From: Mycobacterium scrofulaceum
GTDB lineage: Bacteria; Actinomycetota; Actinomycetes; Mycobacteriales; Mycobacteriaceae
Reading direction: 5' to 3'
NCBI RefSeq assembly: GCF_002086735.1
Contig: NZ_MVIJ01000001.1
Coordinates: forward strand, 124,001-188,000
Length of the DNA stretch: 64,000 nucleotides
Part shown: piece by piece, positions 9,832 through 18,939 of the stretch
Layout of the letters: every line of letters begins with the position of its first letter
Numbering within the stretch: position 1 is the first letter of the stretch
Notes under the pieces: model-generated
What the model was told of the DNA's origin: nothing
Databases searched by the model: none
The model's input: the letters and a program-made list of their open reading frames with translations, nothing else
Program-made: the position numbers and the translations under genes

Positions 9832-10496
9832 GTGTTGTTCCCGGCGGGCAGGGTTGAGCGGCTCACGGAATCCTTCGAATTTCCGCCGGTTTGATAGAGC
9901 CGGCGTTTGGAGACGTATTGCACGACGCCGTCGGGCATCAGATACCAGAGGGGGCGATGTTGTTCGGCGCGCAGGCGGCAATCGGTCGACGAGATCGCCA
10001 GCGCCGGGATCTCAACGAGCGTCAGCACGTCCTCGGCCAGCTCGCCCAGCACGCCGGTGATGTGTTCGCGCCGCAGCTCGTAGCCGGGTCGGCTGACGCC
10101 GACGAACCGCGCCAACTGGAACAGCTCCTCCCAGCCCTGCCAGGACAGGATCGAAGCCAGCGCGTCGGCGCCGGTGATGAAGTAGAGCTGCGAATCGGGG
10201 TTGAGGGCGTGCAGGTCACGCAGCGTGTCCTTGGTATAGGTGGGACCGGCGCGGTCGATGTCGACCCGGCTCACCGAGAAACGCGGGTTGGACGCGGTGG
10301 CGATCACGGTCATCAGGTACCGGTCCTCGGCGGCGGAGACGTGCCGGTCCTTCTGCCAGGGCTGACCGCTGGGCACGAACACCACCTCGTCGAGGTCGAA
10401 CAGGTCGGCGACCTCGCTGGCGGCAACCAGGTGCCCGTAATGGATGGGGTCGAACGTCCCACCCATCACGCCCAGCCTGCGCAGCTGCTTTTGCAC
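9828..10496 (-). CDS. nadD: Nicotinate-nucleotide adenylyltransferase
   Basis: 222 residues. The nucleotidyltransferase motif [11 protein letters not shown] is at residues 12-22 and the C-terminal I-S-S-T-D-C-R motif is present, as expected for NadD, which makes nicotinate adenine dinucleotide from NaMN and ATP. The GTG at 10496 is the longest start; the internal ATG at residue 11 would still keep the motif and may be the true start, since neither has a strong ribosome site. It heads the operon nadD-rsfS-gpgP-octT-degV. NadE, the next enzyme of the pathway, is also in this window. Confidence 0.95.
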   Translation of the reverse strand: MQKQLRRLGVMGGTFDPIHYGHLVAASEVADLFDLDEVVFVPSGQPWQKDRHVSAAEDRYLMTVIATASNPRFSVSRVDIDRAGPTYTKDTLRDLHALNPDSQLYFITGADALASILSWQGWEELFQLARFVGVSRPGYELRREHITGVLGELAEDVLTLVEIPALAISSTDCRLRAEQHRPLWYLMPDGVVQYVSKRRLYQTGGNSKDSVSRSTLPAGNNT

Positions 10497-10568
10497 GATT
10501 TGCCAGCTTACTTGAGGCCGCGACCCGGCCCGATTTCTCGGCCCGGTGCCGCGAGCGCCCGCCTCCCC

Positions 10569-10628
10569 CGAACGTCACGCCAGCATGACCCCGGCAGCCG
10601 AGCGTCACGCCAGCGTGACGCGGGCACG
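10569..10628. repeat. Two 30-base tandem units, each with a GTCACGC palindrome
   Basis: The units at 10569-10598 and 10599-10628 are near copies. The second contains a perfect palindrome with nine-base arms GCGTCACGC and GCGTGACGC around CA; the first carries a degraded version. They lie between the stop of the VWA gene and the start of nadD on the minus strand, so they could act as a terminator or an extragenic palindrome. Confidence 0.7.
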
Positions 10629-10639
10629 AAGACCGCCCC

Positions 10640-12088
10640 TCAGACCGGCAGCAGCTGATCGATCACCGCGGCCAATTGCTTGGCCGACCGGCATTCGTGC
10701 ATGGTGATCACCTCTTGGTAGCGCGGCACCGCCGAGTCGCCGCTGCCCCACAGGTGCCTGGGCTCCGGGTTGAGCCAGTGCGCGTGCCGGCTGGCGGTCA
10801 CCATGTGGCTCAGCAAGTCGGTCTCCGGGTTGCGGTAGTTGGTGCGCCCGTCGCCCAGCACCAGCAGCGAGCTGCGCGGCGACAGCACGTTGGGAAACGC
10901 CTGCACGAACGACGCGAAGGCGTTGCCGTAGTCGGAGTGCCCGTCGCGGCTGTAGACACCGGCCTCGCGGGTTATCCGCTGGATCGCGACGGCCAGGTCG
11001 GCTTCGGGCCCGAACATGTGGGTCACCTCGTCGGTGGTGTCGATGAAGGCGAACACCCGCACCCGCGAGAACTGTTGACGCAGAGCGTGCACCAGCAGCA
11101 GGGTGAAGTGACTGAACCCGGCGACCGAACCCGAAACGTCGCACAACACCACCAGTTCCGGCCGCGCGGGACGGGGTTTGGCCAGCACCACGTCGATCGG
11201 CACGCCGCCCGTGGACATCGACTTGCGTAGCGTCTTGCGCAGGTCGATCACCCCGGCGCGGCTGCGCCGCCGCCGCGCCGCCAGCCGGGTCGCCAGGGTC
11301 CGGGCCAGCGGCGCCACCACGCGTTGCATCTGCCGCAGCTGTTCGCCGGAGGCGCGCAGGAACTCGACGTTCTCGGAAAGCTGCGGGATGCCGTACATCT
11401 GGACGTGATCGCGGCCGAGCTGCTCGGCGGTGCGGCGCTTGGTCTCCGCGTCGACCATCTTACGCAGTTGCGTGATTCGCTGCGCGGCAAGGGCTTTGGC
11501 GATCTGCTCCTGGGTGGGGGTGGGCTCGTCGCCGTAGGGGGCGAGCAGCCCGGCCAGCAGCTTGCCCTCCAGCTCGTCCAGCGCCATGGCCTTGAGCGCC
11601 TGGTAGGAGGAGAACGACGGGCCGCGGCTGGAACTGTACTTGCCGTAGGCCTCCACGATCCGCGCGACCATCGCCACCAGGCGCTCGTCCATGTCCGCGA
11701 GGTCGGGGTTCTCGTTGAGCAGGTCGAGCAGCATCTGCCGCATCGCCTCCACGTCGTCGGGCGGCAATGCGTCGTCGGCCTGCGGCCCGTCGGCCCCTTC
11801 GTCGGCGACCACCGCACGCGCGCCCAGCGCCGCGGGGAACCACAGGTCGAACATGGAGTCGTAGGTCTCGCGGTGATCGGGCCGGCGCAGCACGGCGCAG
11901 GCGATGCCCTCGCGCAGCACCTCACGATCCCCCAGACCGAGGGTGGCCATCACCCGGCCGGCATCCACGGTCTCGGACGGGCCCACCGAAATGCCAACTC
12001 CGCGTAGCGCTTCCACGAAACCCACCAGGTGTCCGGGCAGCCCGTGCGGGGCGAGCGGCCGGGTGGGTCGGATGCGGCGGGGGGGCAT
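10640..12088 (-). CDS. CoxE-like von Willebrand factor A protein (Rv2425c type)
   Basis: 482 residues. A helical N-terminal half with acidic stretches is followed by a C-terminal VWA domain. Its metal-site motif D-V-S-G-S lies near residue 317, with the supporting T-D-E-V-T and G-D-G-R segments further on. This is the CoxE/VWA architecture that partners a MoxR AAA ATPase; such pairs act as chaperones that insert metal cofactors or remodel enzymes. The moxR gene lies only 10 bases upstream on the same strand, so the two are almost certainly co-transcribed. The client of the pair is unknown. Confidence 0.9.
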   Translation of the reverse strand: MPPRRIRPTRPLAPHGLPGHLVGFVEALRGVGISVGPSETVDAGRVMATLGLGDREVLREGIACAVLRRPDHRETYDSMFDLWFPAALGARAVVADEGADGPQADDALPPDDVEAMRQMLLDLLNENPDLADMDERLVAMVARIVEAYGKYSSSRGPSFSSYQALKAMALDELEGKLLAGLLAPYGDEPTPTQEQIAKALAAQRITQLRKMVDAETKRRTAEQLGRDHVQMYGIPQLSENVEFLRASGEQLRQMQRVVAPLARTLATRLAARRRRSRAGVIDLRKTLRKSMSTGGVPIDVVLAKPRPARPELVVLCDVSGSVAGFSHFTLLLVHALRQQFSRVRVFAFIDTTDEVTHMFGPEADLAVAIQRITREAGVYSRDGHSDYGNAFASFVQAFPNVLSPRSSLLVLGDGRTNYRNPETDLLSHMVTASRHAHWLNPEPRHLWGSGDSAVPRYQEVITMHECRSAKQLAAVIDQLLPV

Positions 12089-12098
12089 CGGTGCGTTC

Positions 12099-12974
12099 CT
12101 AGTTCAGCCGCAGCTCGCCGCTCGCGCGCTGCTGGTCGGACTGATGTTTGAGGACCACGCCAAGGGTGGCGGCGACGACGGAATCGTCGATCGTGTCCAG
12201 CCCCAGCGCGAGCAGCGTGCGGCCCCAGTCGATGGTCTCGGCGATGGACGGCACCTTCTTGAGCTGCATGCCGCGCAGCACGCCGATGATGCGCACCAGT
12301 TCCTCGGCGAGGTGCTGGGGCAACTCGGGCACCCGCGACAGCAGGATCCGGCGTTCCAGTTCGGGGCTGGGAAAGTCGATGTGCAGGAACAGGCAGCGAC
12401 GCTTGAGCGCCTCGGAGAGTTCGCGGGTGGCGTTGGAGGTCAGCACCACGAGCGGCGTCCGCTCGGCGGTGATCGTGCCAAGTTCGGGGACGGTCACCGC
12501 GAAGTCGGACAGCACCTCGAGCAGCAGGCCCTCGATTTCGATGTCGGCCTTGTCGGTTTCGTCGATCAGCAGCACCGTCGGCTCGGTGCGCCGGATCGCG
12601 GTCAACAGCGGGCGTTGCAGCAGGAATTCCTCGCTGAAGACGTCGTCCTTGGTCTGGTCCCAGTCGCCGGAGCCGGCCTGAATGCGGAGTATCTGCTTGG
12701 CGTGGTTCCACTCGTAGAGGGCGCGGGCCTCGTCGACCCCCTCGTAGCACTGCAGGCGAACCAGCCCGGAACCGGTGGCCTGGGCGATGGCGCGGGCCAG
12801 CTCGGTCTTGCCGACGCCGGCGGGCCCCTCCACCAGCAGCGGCTTGCCCAGCCGGTCGGCAAGGAACACCGCGGTCGCGGTCGCGGTGTCGGGCAGGTAA
12901 CCGGTCTCGGCCAACCGTCGCGAGACGTCGTCGATGTCGGCGAACAACGGCTTAGGCCGGGCTGGCACGCTCAC
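12099..12974 (-). CDS. MoxR-type AAA ATPase (Rv2426c type)
   Basis: 291 residues. Walker A G-P-A-G-V-G-K-T is near residues 50-57, Walker B L-L-I-D-E-T-D near 113-119, a sensor T-S-N-A-T segment follows, then the lid domain. GTG start at 12974 preceded by GGAG. MoxR ATPases work with VWA-domain partners as chaperone-like complexes; the partner here is the adjacent downstream gene. The role in mycobacteria is not established. Confidence 0.92.
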   Translation of the reverse strand: MSVPARPKPLFADIDDVSRRLAETGYLPDTATATAVFLADRLGKPLLVEGPAGVGKTELARAIAQATGSGLVRLQCYEGVDEARALYEWNHAKQILRIQAGSGDWDQTKDDVFSEEFLLQRPLLTAIRRTEPTVLLIDETDKADIEIEGLLLEVLSDFAVTVPELGTITAERTPLVVLTSNATRELSEALKRRCLFLHIDFPSPELERRILLSRVPELPQHLAEELVRIIGVLRGMQLKKVPSIAETIDWGRTLLALGLDTIDDSVVAATLGVVLKHQSDQQRASGELRLN

Positions 12975-13008
12975 TATCTCGGTTCTCCTAAAACACTTTT
13001 CGTCGATC

Positions 13009-14268
13009 TCAGGCGGGACGGACTTGTCCGTCGCCCCACGCGATCCACTTGGTCGAGGTCAATTCCGGCAGCCCCATCGGACCGCGCGCATGCAATTTCT
13101 GGGTGGAGATGCCGATCTCGGCGCCGAAACCGAACTGCTCGCCGTCGGTGAACGCCGTCGACGCGTTGATCATCACCGCGGCGGCATCCACACCGTCGCT
13201 AAATCGTTGCGCCGCGGCCATATTGCTCGTCACGATCGCCTCGGTGTGCCCGGTGCCGTACTCGTTGATGTGCGCGATCGCGGCGTCGATGCCGTCGACC
13301 ACCGCGACCGCGATATCCATCGACAGGTACTCGCGGCGCAGGTCGTCCTCCGCCGCGTCCGCCGAGAACCCGCCGTGCACGGTCACGCCGGCGTCCTCGA
13401 GTGCGGTCACCAACCGAGGCAGCGCCTTCTTGGCGATGGCGGCGTCGACCAACAGCGTTTCGGCGGCGTTGCAGACACTGGGCCGGCGGGTCTTGGAGTT
13501 CAACAGGATCCGTTCCGCGACGTCCAGGTCGGCGCCTTCGTGCACGTACACGTGGCAGTTGCCGACACCGGTCTCGATGGTGGGCACCTGCGCGTCACGG
13601 ACCACCGCGTTGATCAAGCTCGCTCCCCCGCGCGGTATCACCACGTCGACCAGGCCGCGGGCCTGGATGAGGTGCGTCACGGTGGCGCGATCCTCGGCCG
13701 AAAGCAGTTGCACCGCATCGGCGGGCAGGTCCTCACTGACCAACGACGCCCGCAGCACCTGCACGAGCGCCTGGTTGGACCGCGACGCCGAGGAACTCCC
13801 GCGCAACAACACGGCGTTGCCCGACTTGAGCGCCAGACCGAAGGCGTCGACGGTGACGTTGGGCCGGCCCTCGTAGATCATGCCGACGACGCCGAGGGGC
13901 ACCCGCTGCTGCCGCAGATGCAGACCGTTGGGCAGGGTGTAACCGCGCAGTACCTCCCCGACCGGGTCGGGCAGGCCGGCGACCTGGCGCAGGCCCGCGG
14001 CGATGCCCTCGACCCGCTCGGGGTCCAGCGCCAACCGGTCGAGCATCGCGGCCGGCGTGCCGGCGGCCTCCGCGGCGCTGAGATCTTCGGCGTTGGCCGA
14101 GAGGATCAGGTCGGTGTGGGCCGCTATCGCGTCGGCCGCGGACCGCAGCGCCTGGTCTTTGGCGACGGTCGGCAGCAACGCCAGCACGCGGGAGGCGACC
14201 CGGGCCCGGCGAGCCGCGTTGTGAACCTCGCGGCGCAAGTCAGGAAGCGATGGTGCTTGCAGACTCAT
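13009..14268 (-). CDS. proA: Gamma-glutamyl phosphate reductase
   Basis: 419 residues, the usual ProA length. The aldehyde-dehydrogenase fold is clear, with the catalytic cysteine in the segment [10 protein letters not shown] and the nucleotide-site motif E-G-R-P-N-V-T-V-D. It converts gamma-glutamyl phosphate to glutamate semialdehyde, step two of proline synthesis. The partner proB lies about 13 kb away in the obg operon rather than next to proA, as in other mycobacteria. It is upstream of moxR with 34 bases between. Confidence 0.97.
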   Translation of the reverse strand: MSLQAPSLPDLRREVHNAARRARVASRVLALLPTVAKDQALRSAADAIAAHTDLILSANAEDLSAAEAAGTPAAMLDRLALDPERVEGIAAGLRQVAGLPDPVGEVLRGYTLPNGLHLRQQRVPLGVVGMIYEGRPNVTVDAFGLALKSGNAVLLRGSSSASRSNQALVQVLRASLVSEDLPADAVQLLSAEDRATVTHLIQARGLVDVVIPRGGASLINAVVRDAQVPTIETGVGNCHVYVHEGADLDVAERILLNSKTRRPSVCNAAETLLVDAAIAKKALPRLVTALEDAGVTVHGGFSADAAEDDLRREYLSMDIAVAVVDGIDAAIAHINEYGTGHTEAIVTSNMAAAQRFSDGVDAAAVMINASTAFTDGEQFGFGAEIGISTQKLHARGPMGLPELTSTKWIAWGDGQVRPA

Positions 14269-14373
14269 TGAACCAGGGTATCGGGCCTGAGCCGGCCAGG
14301 TGAGGCGGCCCGGGTATTACGGCATCCGGTCCGGGCGTAACGCGCCGGCCACCGAGACCTCGGCGGCGGTCGG

Positions 14374-15819
14374 TCAGCGCCGCGGATTCGCCGACTCGTG
14401 CGGCTCGACGCCGACCAGGCCGATCCGGTCGTGGCGGGTCGCCTCTCGCACCTTGGTCTGCCGCTCGTCGATCAGTCGTCCTAAGTCTTGCAGCAGCAAC
14501 GGTTTACGCATCACCAGATGTTCGAGGTGCTCGCGGTCGATCTGCAGCGCTGTGACTTCGTCCAGCGCGTACGCGCCGGCGAGGTTCGGTTGACGGGTCA
14601 GCGCGGTCAGACCGAGGAAGGATCCCTCGTCGAGGATGCTGACCGGGATCACCGAACCGTCGTCGGTCGTCGCGGTCAACCGCACCCGGCCCGCGATCAA
14701 GAAGGTCATCCCGGAGGACACCTGACCGGTCGACTCGATGACTTCGTCGGCGCCGTAGCGGACGATCTTCGCGTACGGCACCAACGATTGCTGGTCGGTG
14801 TGACTCAGCCGCAGCGCGGGCGCGACGACGGTGCGCAACGCCTTCTCCACCCGCGGCTTGGTCGAATAGTTGTCGTCGGCGCCGTCGAGGCGCAGGCGCG
14901 CCCGGCGGGCGGCGTACCACACCCAGCGCAGGAACGTCGCCTCGGTGGCTTCGGCGTCGGCTGGCGACAGGAGCCGGACGGTCGTGCGGTACTGGCCGCC
15001 GCCCAGGGCGACCGTGGTGGGCGGGGCCCCGGGTTTGCGGGCCGGTAGCGCGCCGGCGACCCGCGTCAACATCGCACACACCTTGTCCGGCGAATCGCCG
15101 GCCGCGAATTTCGTGGCGATCGCACAGTCGTACGCCCGGGACGGGCGGCTCAGATTGGTGAACGAGGTGCTGGCCAGCATCGAGTTGGGCATGATGCGGA
15201 TTCCGCTGCCGGTGTCGATGTGCACGGAACGCCAGTTCACTTCGACGACGCGTCCCCGCGTCGTGCCCGTGTCCAGCCAATCGTCGATCCGGAACGGCTG
15301 CTCGAACAGCATGAACAGGCCGGACACCACCTGGCCGACGGAGTTCTGCAGCATCAGGCCGATCACCACCGACGTGATGCCCAGCGCGGTGAACAGGCCG
15401 CCGATGCGCACGCCCCAGATGTAGGAGAGCATCAGCGCCAGGCCGACACCGATGACCCCGAAGCGGGCGACGTCGACGAAGATCGCGGGCAGTCGCTTAC
15501 GCCAGCTCTCTTCGGGCGCGCCCTCGAACACGGTGGCGTTCAGGGCCGACAGCACCAGCACCAGCACCAGCAGGCCGAACACCGTGGTGAGGATCCGCAC
15601 CGAGCCCTCCCCGGCCGGCACCTGCGAAGCCTTGACGACCAGGAGCAGCAGCGCGCCCAGCGGCAGCAGGTAGTTGCGCAGCAGGCTCACCTGCCTGGCC
15701 AGGTGGCTTCTCCGGCGGACCAGCGCGCGGTGCAGTTCGGTGAGCAGGATCAGGCCGACCGGGAATCCGATCGCGATGCCGATCGCCCAGTAGAACCACG
15801 ATGATTCGAACAAGTTCAT
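14374..15819 (-). CDS. MscS-type mechanosensitive channel with C-terminal cNMP-binding-like domain (Rv2434c type)
   Basis: 481 residues. About five N-terminal helices end in the pore-lining MscS helix (G-I-T-S-V-V-I-G-L-M-L-Q-N-S), followed by the beta domain (F-R-I-D-D-W, V-N-W-R-S-V-H-I). Residues from about 335 to 460 form a cyclic-nucleotide-binding-like jelly roll. In its phosphate-binding cassette the usual F-G-E-x-A-L and P-R-x-A appear as L-G-L-T-A-L and P-N-L-A-G-A, so the Glu and Arg that hold cAMP are missing. The start overlaps the cyclase-like gene stop by four bases (ATGA), implying joint production. The channel role is from family; ligand gating is doubtful in its classical form. 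Confidence 0.9.
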   Translation of the reverse strand: MNLFESSWFYWAIGIAIGFPVGLILLTELHRALVRRRSHLARQVSLLRNYLLPLGALLLLVVKASQVPAGEGSVRILTTVFGLLVLVLVLSALNATVFEGAPEESWRKRLPAIFVDVARFGVIGVGLALMLSYIWGVRIGGLFTALGITSVVIGLMLQNSVGQVVSGLFMLFEQPFRIDDWLDTGTTRGRVVEVNWRSVHIDTGSGIRIMPNSMLASTSFTNLSRPSRAYDCAIATKFAAGDSPDKVCAMLTRVAGALPARKPGAPPTTVALGGGQYRTTVRLLSPADAEATEATFLRWVWYAARRARLRLDGADDNYSTKPRVEKALRTVVAPALRLSHTDQQSLVPYAKIVRYGADEVIESTGQVSSGMTFLIAGRVRLTATTDDGSVIPVSILDEGSFLGLTALTRQPNLAGAYALDEVTALQIDREHLEHLVMRKPLLLQDLGRLIDERQTKVREATRHDRIGLVGVEPHESANPRR

Positions 15820-18050
15820 GATCGCTCCGACAGCCGGTAGATCGCCTGGTCGGTACCGCCGACCGAGATCGTTCCGGCCGGCGCGAATTGGCGCACGTCA
15901 CGCATCGCGTCGTAGACCTGCGAGGTGACGTAGATGCCGGATTGGTCTGAGCCGCTTTGCATTTGGTAGGCCAGGCTCACCGCGGCACCCCACATGTCAT
16001 AGACCAGACCCGAGCGGCCGACGAGTCCGCTGATGACGTTGCCGGTGCTGATGCCCACTCGGAGGCGCAACTCGTGACCGGTCGAGCTGTTGAATCGCTC
16101 GATGATGTGGCGCATTTCGACGGCGAAGTCGACGCTGCGGTGAATGCTGTCCAGGCGGGGCGTGACCACCCCACAGCTCGCGAGATAGCCGTTGTGGAAG
16201 GTGCGAATGCGCTCGACTCCCAGTGATTCTGCCGCCGAGTCGAACTGGCGGAACAGTTCGTCGACGATCCCGACCAGTTCGTCGCCCGAAAGGTCCACGG
16301 AAACCTCGTCGAGCCCGACGATTTCGGCGAAGATGATCGCCACGTCTTGGTGTTCCTGCGCGATGGTCTCCTGGCCCTCGCGATACCGCTGGACGACGGA
16401 CTCGGGCATCAGCGCGAGCAATAAGCGGTCGTTCTCCCGGCGCTGTTCGTTGAGCAATTCCTCCTTGATCGCCAAGTTGCGGCTCATCTCGTTGAAAGCC
16501 GCGGTGAGCTCGCCGATTTCGTCGCGCGTCTTGACCGGGATGTTGACCTCGTAGTCGCCGGAGCTGATCTTCTGCGTGCCGGCCTGCAGCCGCCGGATCG
16601 GCCGCAACATCAGCTGGGCCAGCACCATCGACGCTACGCAGATGGCGAAGATCATGATCGAAACTGCCAGCACGAGCGTCCTGCTGAACCTGCCGAGCCG
16701 CGCGAAGGCATCGGAGTTGTCACGGGTGGCCAGGATCGACCAGTCCAGGTCGGAGTTCGGCACCGTCAGCGGGGCGTAGGCCTCCAGCTCCCTGTTGCCC
16801 AGATAGTCGGTGGCGCTCAGCACGCCGGTCTGTCCGCGGTGGGCGGCACGAAGACCCGCGGTCGGGACCGGCTGCACCAGTGTCGTGCCACCGAGGCGGA
16901 TCGCTTCTTCCACGACGTTGGGCGGGGTGCCCGCTGCCACCGCCTCGCGCCGGTACTCCGCCGGGTCTTCCAGGAAAAGCCTTGAATCCGAACGCATCAG
17001 GTTGTCGGGCCCGGCCAGGTACGTCTCCGTCGCCGGGCCCATGCCGGCGGCCTCCCAATGCTTGTCGGCGGTCATGATCTTGTTGATCTTCGAGATCGGC
17101 AACGGCAGGGCCATCACGCCGTTGAATTTGCCGTTCATCCCCACCGGCGAGACCACCCACGCCGTGGGGACGTCGAGTTGCGGCTGGTACGGCTGGAAGT
17201 CGGTGATCCAGACGAAGTTGAGATCGTTGGACCGCAGGGCCTTTTGGTATGCGTCGCGCAGATTGGATTCGCGATAGGGGCCGGTGAGGATATTGGTGCC
17301 GAGGTCCGGGCCCTTGTTCACCGAGAAGACGACGTTGCCCTGCATGTCCAGCAACAGCGCGTCCGGGTACTCGAAGCGGGTGACGATGTCGCGCATGTAG
17401 AAGCTGTAGCGGGCACTGGCGGCCGACCACGCGCTGCCGTCGCCGGCGTCGTCGACCTTCCTCGCCTCGGCGATCGACGAGTTCGGCGCGGTGTAGTACG
17501 CCTGCAGGTACTTCTGCGCGTTGGAACTCGGGAAGATCGCGTTGCGATCGAGTTCCTCACCGGTGATCCGCTTGATCGGCTTGATCATGTTGTTGTCGTA
17601 ATAGTTGACGAGCGCCTGCTGCTGGGCCGGGGTGATGGTCGCGTTGGACAGCTGCGCGAAGCCGTCGGTGAACGCCGTCGTCGCCTCGACGATGCTGAAA
17701 CCGCCGCTGTAGACGATCAAGGAATTCGTCACCTCTTTGAAAAGCGACTGCACCTGTCGCGCCTGAGACTCGCGCAGCTCGGTGAGTCGCTCGGACTCGA
17801 CCTGCCGCAGCGCGTTGCGGCCCGACGACGCCCCGATGAATCCGATCACCCCGATCGACAGGATGCTGCACAGCAGCAAGGTGAGCAGCAGTTTGGATTG
17901 CAGGCCGATCCGGAAAAGCCGACGGCGGCGGGACTTTTGGATTGTGCGGGCTTCGCCCTCCGGAGCCGCGGTCGCTTCGGTCGTGGGTTGGGCGCGCTCG
18001 GGTGCGGTCAGGGAAGCCGGTCCAGCGTCTTGTAGCTCGCTCGATGTCAC
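15816..18050 (-). CDS. Membrane sensor with HAMP and degenerate class III adenylyl/guanylyl cyclase domain (Rv2435c type)
   Basis: 744 residues from the GTG at 18050, chosen for its GGAAGG site; upstream codons in this frame have no support. A basic N terminus and a membrane helix (about 48-70) precede a roughly 300-residue extracytoplasmic sensor region, a second helix, a HAMP linker (L-R-P-I-R-R-L) and a C-terminal cyclase domain (about 569-744). Compared with active mycobacterial cyclases, the first metal Asp is Glu (F-A-E-I-V, near 576), the second is Asn (H-N-G-Y, near 620), the base-selecting Lys is Arg, and the transition-state Asn and Arg are Ser and Gln (V-S-L-A-Y-Q); only the Asp of Y-D-M-W remains. 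It probably signals without normal catalysis. Operon with the MscS-type channel. Confidence 0.9.
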   Translation of the reverse strand: MTSSELQDAGPASLTAPERAQPTTEATAAPEGEARTIQKSRRRRLFRIGLQSKLLLTLLLCSILSIGVIGFIGASSGRNALRQVESERLTELRESQARQVQSLFKEVTNSLIVYSGGFSIVEATTAFTDGFAQLSNATITPAQQQALVNYYDNNMIKPIKRITGEELDRNAIFPSSNAQKYLQAYYTAPNSSIAEARKVDDAGDGSAWSAASARYSFYMRDIVTRFEYPDALLLDMQGNVVFSVNKGPDLGTNILTGPYRESNLRDAYQKALRSNDLNFVWITDFQPYQPQLDVPTAWVVSPVGMNGKFNGVMALPLPISKINKIMTADKHWEAAGMGPATETYLAGPDNLMRSDSRLFLEDPAEYRREAVAAGTPPNVVEEAIRLGGTTLVQPVPTAGLRAAHRGQTGVLSATDYLGNRELEAYAPLTVPNSDLDWSILATRDNSDAFARLGRFSRTLVLAVSIMIFAICVASMVLAQLMLRPIRRLQAGTQKISSGDYEVNIPVKTRDEIGELTAAFNEMSRNLAIKEELLNEQRRENDRLLLALMPESVVQRYREGQETIAQEHQDVAIIFAEIVGLDEVSVDLSGDELVGIVDELFRQFDSAAESLGVERIRTFHNGYLASCGVVTPRLDSIHRSVDFAVEMRHIIERFNSSTGHELRLRVGISTGNVISGLVGRSGLVYDMWGAAVSLAYQMQSGSDQSGIYVTSQVYDAMRDVRQFAPAGTISVGGTDQAIYRLSERS

Positions 18051-18197
18051 TCGACTTCGCCCTTCCTCGGACACGCAGCATCGCTCACGCAGCACACTAG
18101 CGCGCGTGTCTCGAGATAGGAGTGATTGCGGCAAAGCGCCCGACGCGGAAATGCCCGCCCCCTCATTCGCCCGGTGGAGCGCGCATATCCTGGCGCT

Positions 18198-18875
18198 ATG
18201 GGTGAAGGGTGCGCGGACGGTTGCGGCTGCGGGGCGACCGACGTGAGAACCACCCAACGGCCGGAGCGCGACGCCGGATGGGCGCGCGCGGCGCGGTGGG
18301 CGCGCTGGCTGGCGTGGGCGAGCCTGCTGTGGATGTGCGCGGAGGGTGCGCTCGGCCTGTGGCAGGGCTTCGCCGCCGGGTCGATCTCGCTGATCGGCTG
18401 GGCGCTCGGCAGCGCGGTCGAGGGCCTGGCGAGCGTGATCGTCGTGTGGCGGTTTACCGGTTCTCGGACGCTGTCGGAGACTTCGGAGCGCCGGGCACAA
18501 CGCGGGGTGGCGGTTTCGTTCTGGCTCATCGCGCCGTACATCGCCGTCGAATCGGTCCGGAATCTGCTCACCGGGGCCCACCCACAGACGACGATGATCG
18601 GGATCGCGCTGACCGCCGTGGCCCTCGTTTTGATGCCGGTGTTGGGATCGGCCAAACGGCGACTCGGCACGCGCTTGGACTCGCGAGCGACCGCCGGGGA
18701 GGGCACCCAGAACTATTTGTGCGCCGCCCAGTCCGCCGCGGTGCTACTCACGCTGGCCGTGATCGCCGTGTGGCCGGCCGGCTGGTGGCTGGACCCGGCG
18801 GTGGGGCTCGTCATCGCCGCCATTGCGGTCCGGGAGGGGTTCGAGGCGTGGCGCGGCGGGGAATGCGGATGTTGA
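18198..18875 (+). CDS. Cation-transporter-like membrane protein with Cys-rich ends
   Basis: 225 residues from the ATG at 18198. It begins with a cysteine cluster (C-A-D-G-C-G-C) and ends with G-G-E-C-G-C, while the body has five or so hydrophobic helices with polar residues (S-I-S-L-I-G-W-A-L-G-S, D-P-A-V-G-L-V-I) that recall the TM2 and TM5 region of cation diffusion facilitators. The classic H/D-x3-D metal site is not clearly complete, so transport is uncertain. The terminal cysteines suggest soft-metal (Zn, Cd, Cu) binding. It is divergent from the cyclase-like gene and 64 bases before rbsK. Confidence 0.75.
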   Translation: MGEGCADGCGCGATDVRTTQRPERDAGWARAARWARWLAWASLLWMCAEGALGLWQGFAAGSISLIGWALGSAVEGLASVIVVWRFTGSRTLSETSERRAQRGVAVSFWLIAPYIAVESVRNLLTGAHPQTTMIGIALTAVALVLMPVLGSAKRRLGTRLDSRATAGEGTQNYLCAAQSAAVLLTLAVIAVWPAGWWLDPAVGLVIAAIAVREGFEAWRGGECGC

Positions 18876-18939
18876 ACCCCGCGGCAAAACCCATGCACTG
18901 CACAGCGTTTGGCGCGTTCGATCGGTCAACGTGCCGGTA

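Noticed and set aside
9832..9981. Longer RsfS start
   Set aside because: It would extend 50 residues into nadD; the ATGA overlap start with a ribosome site is better.
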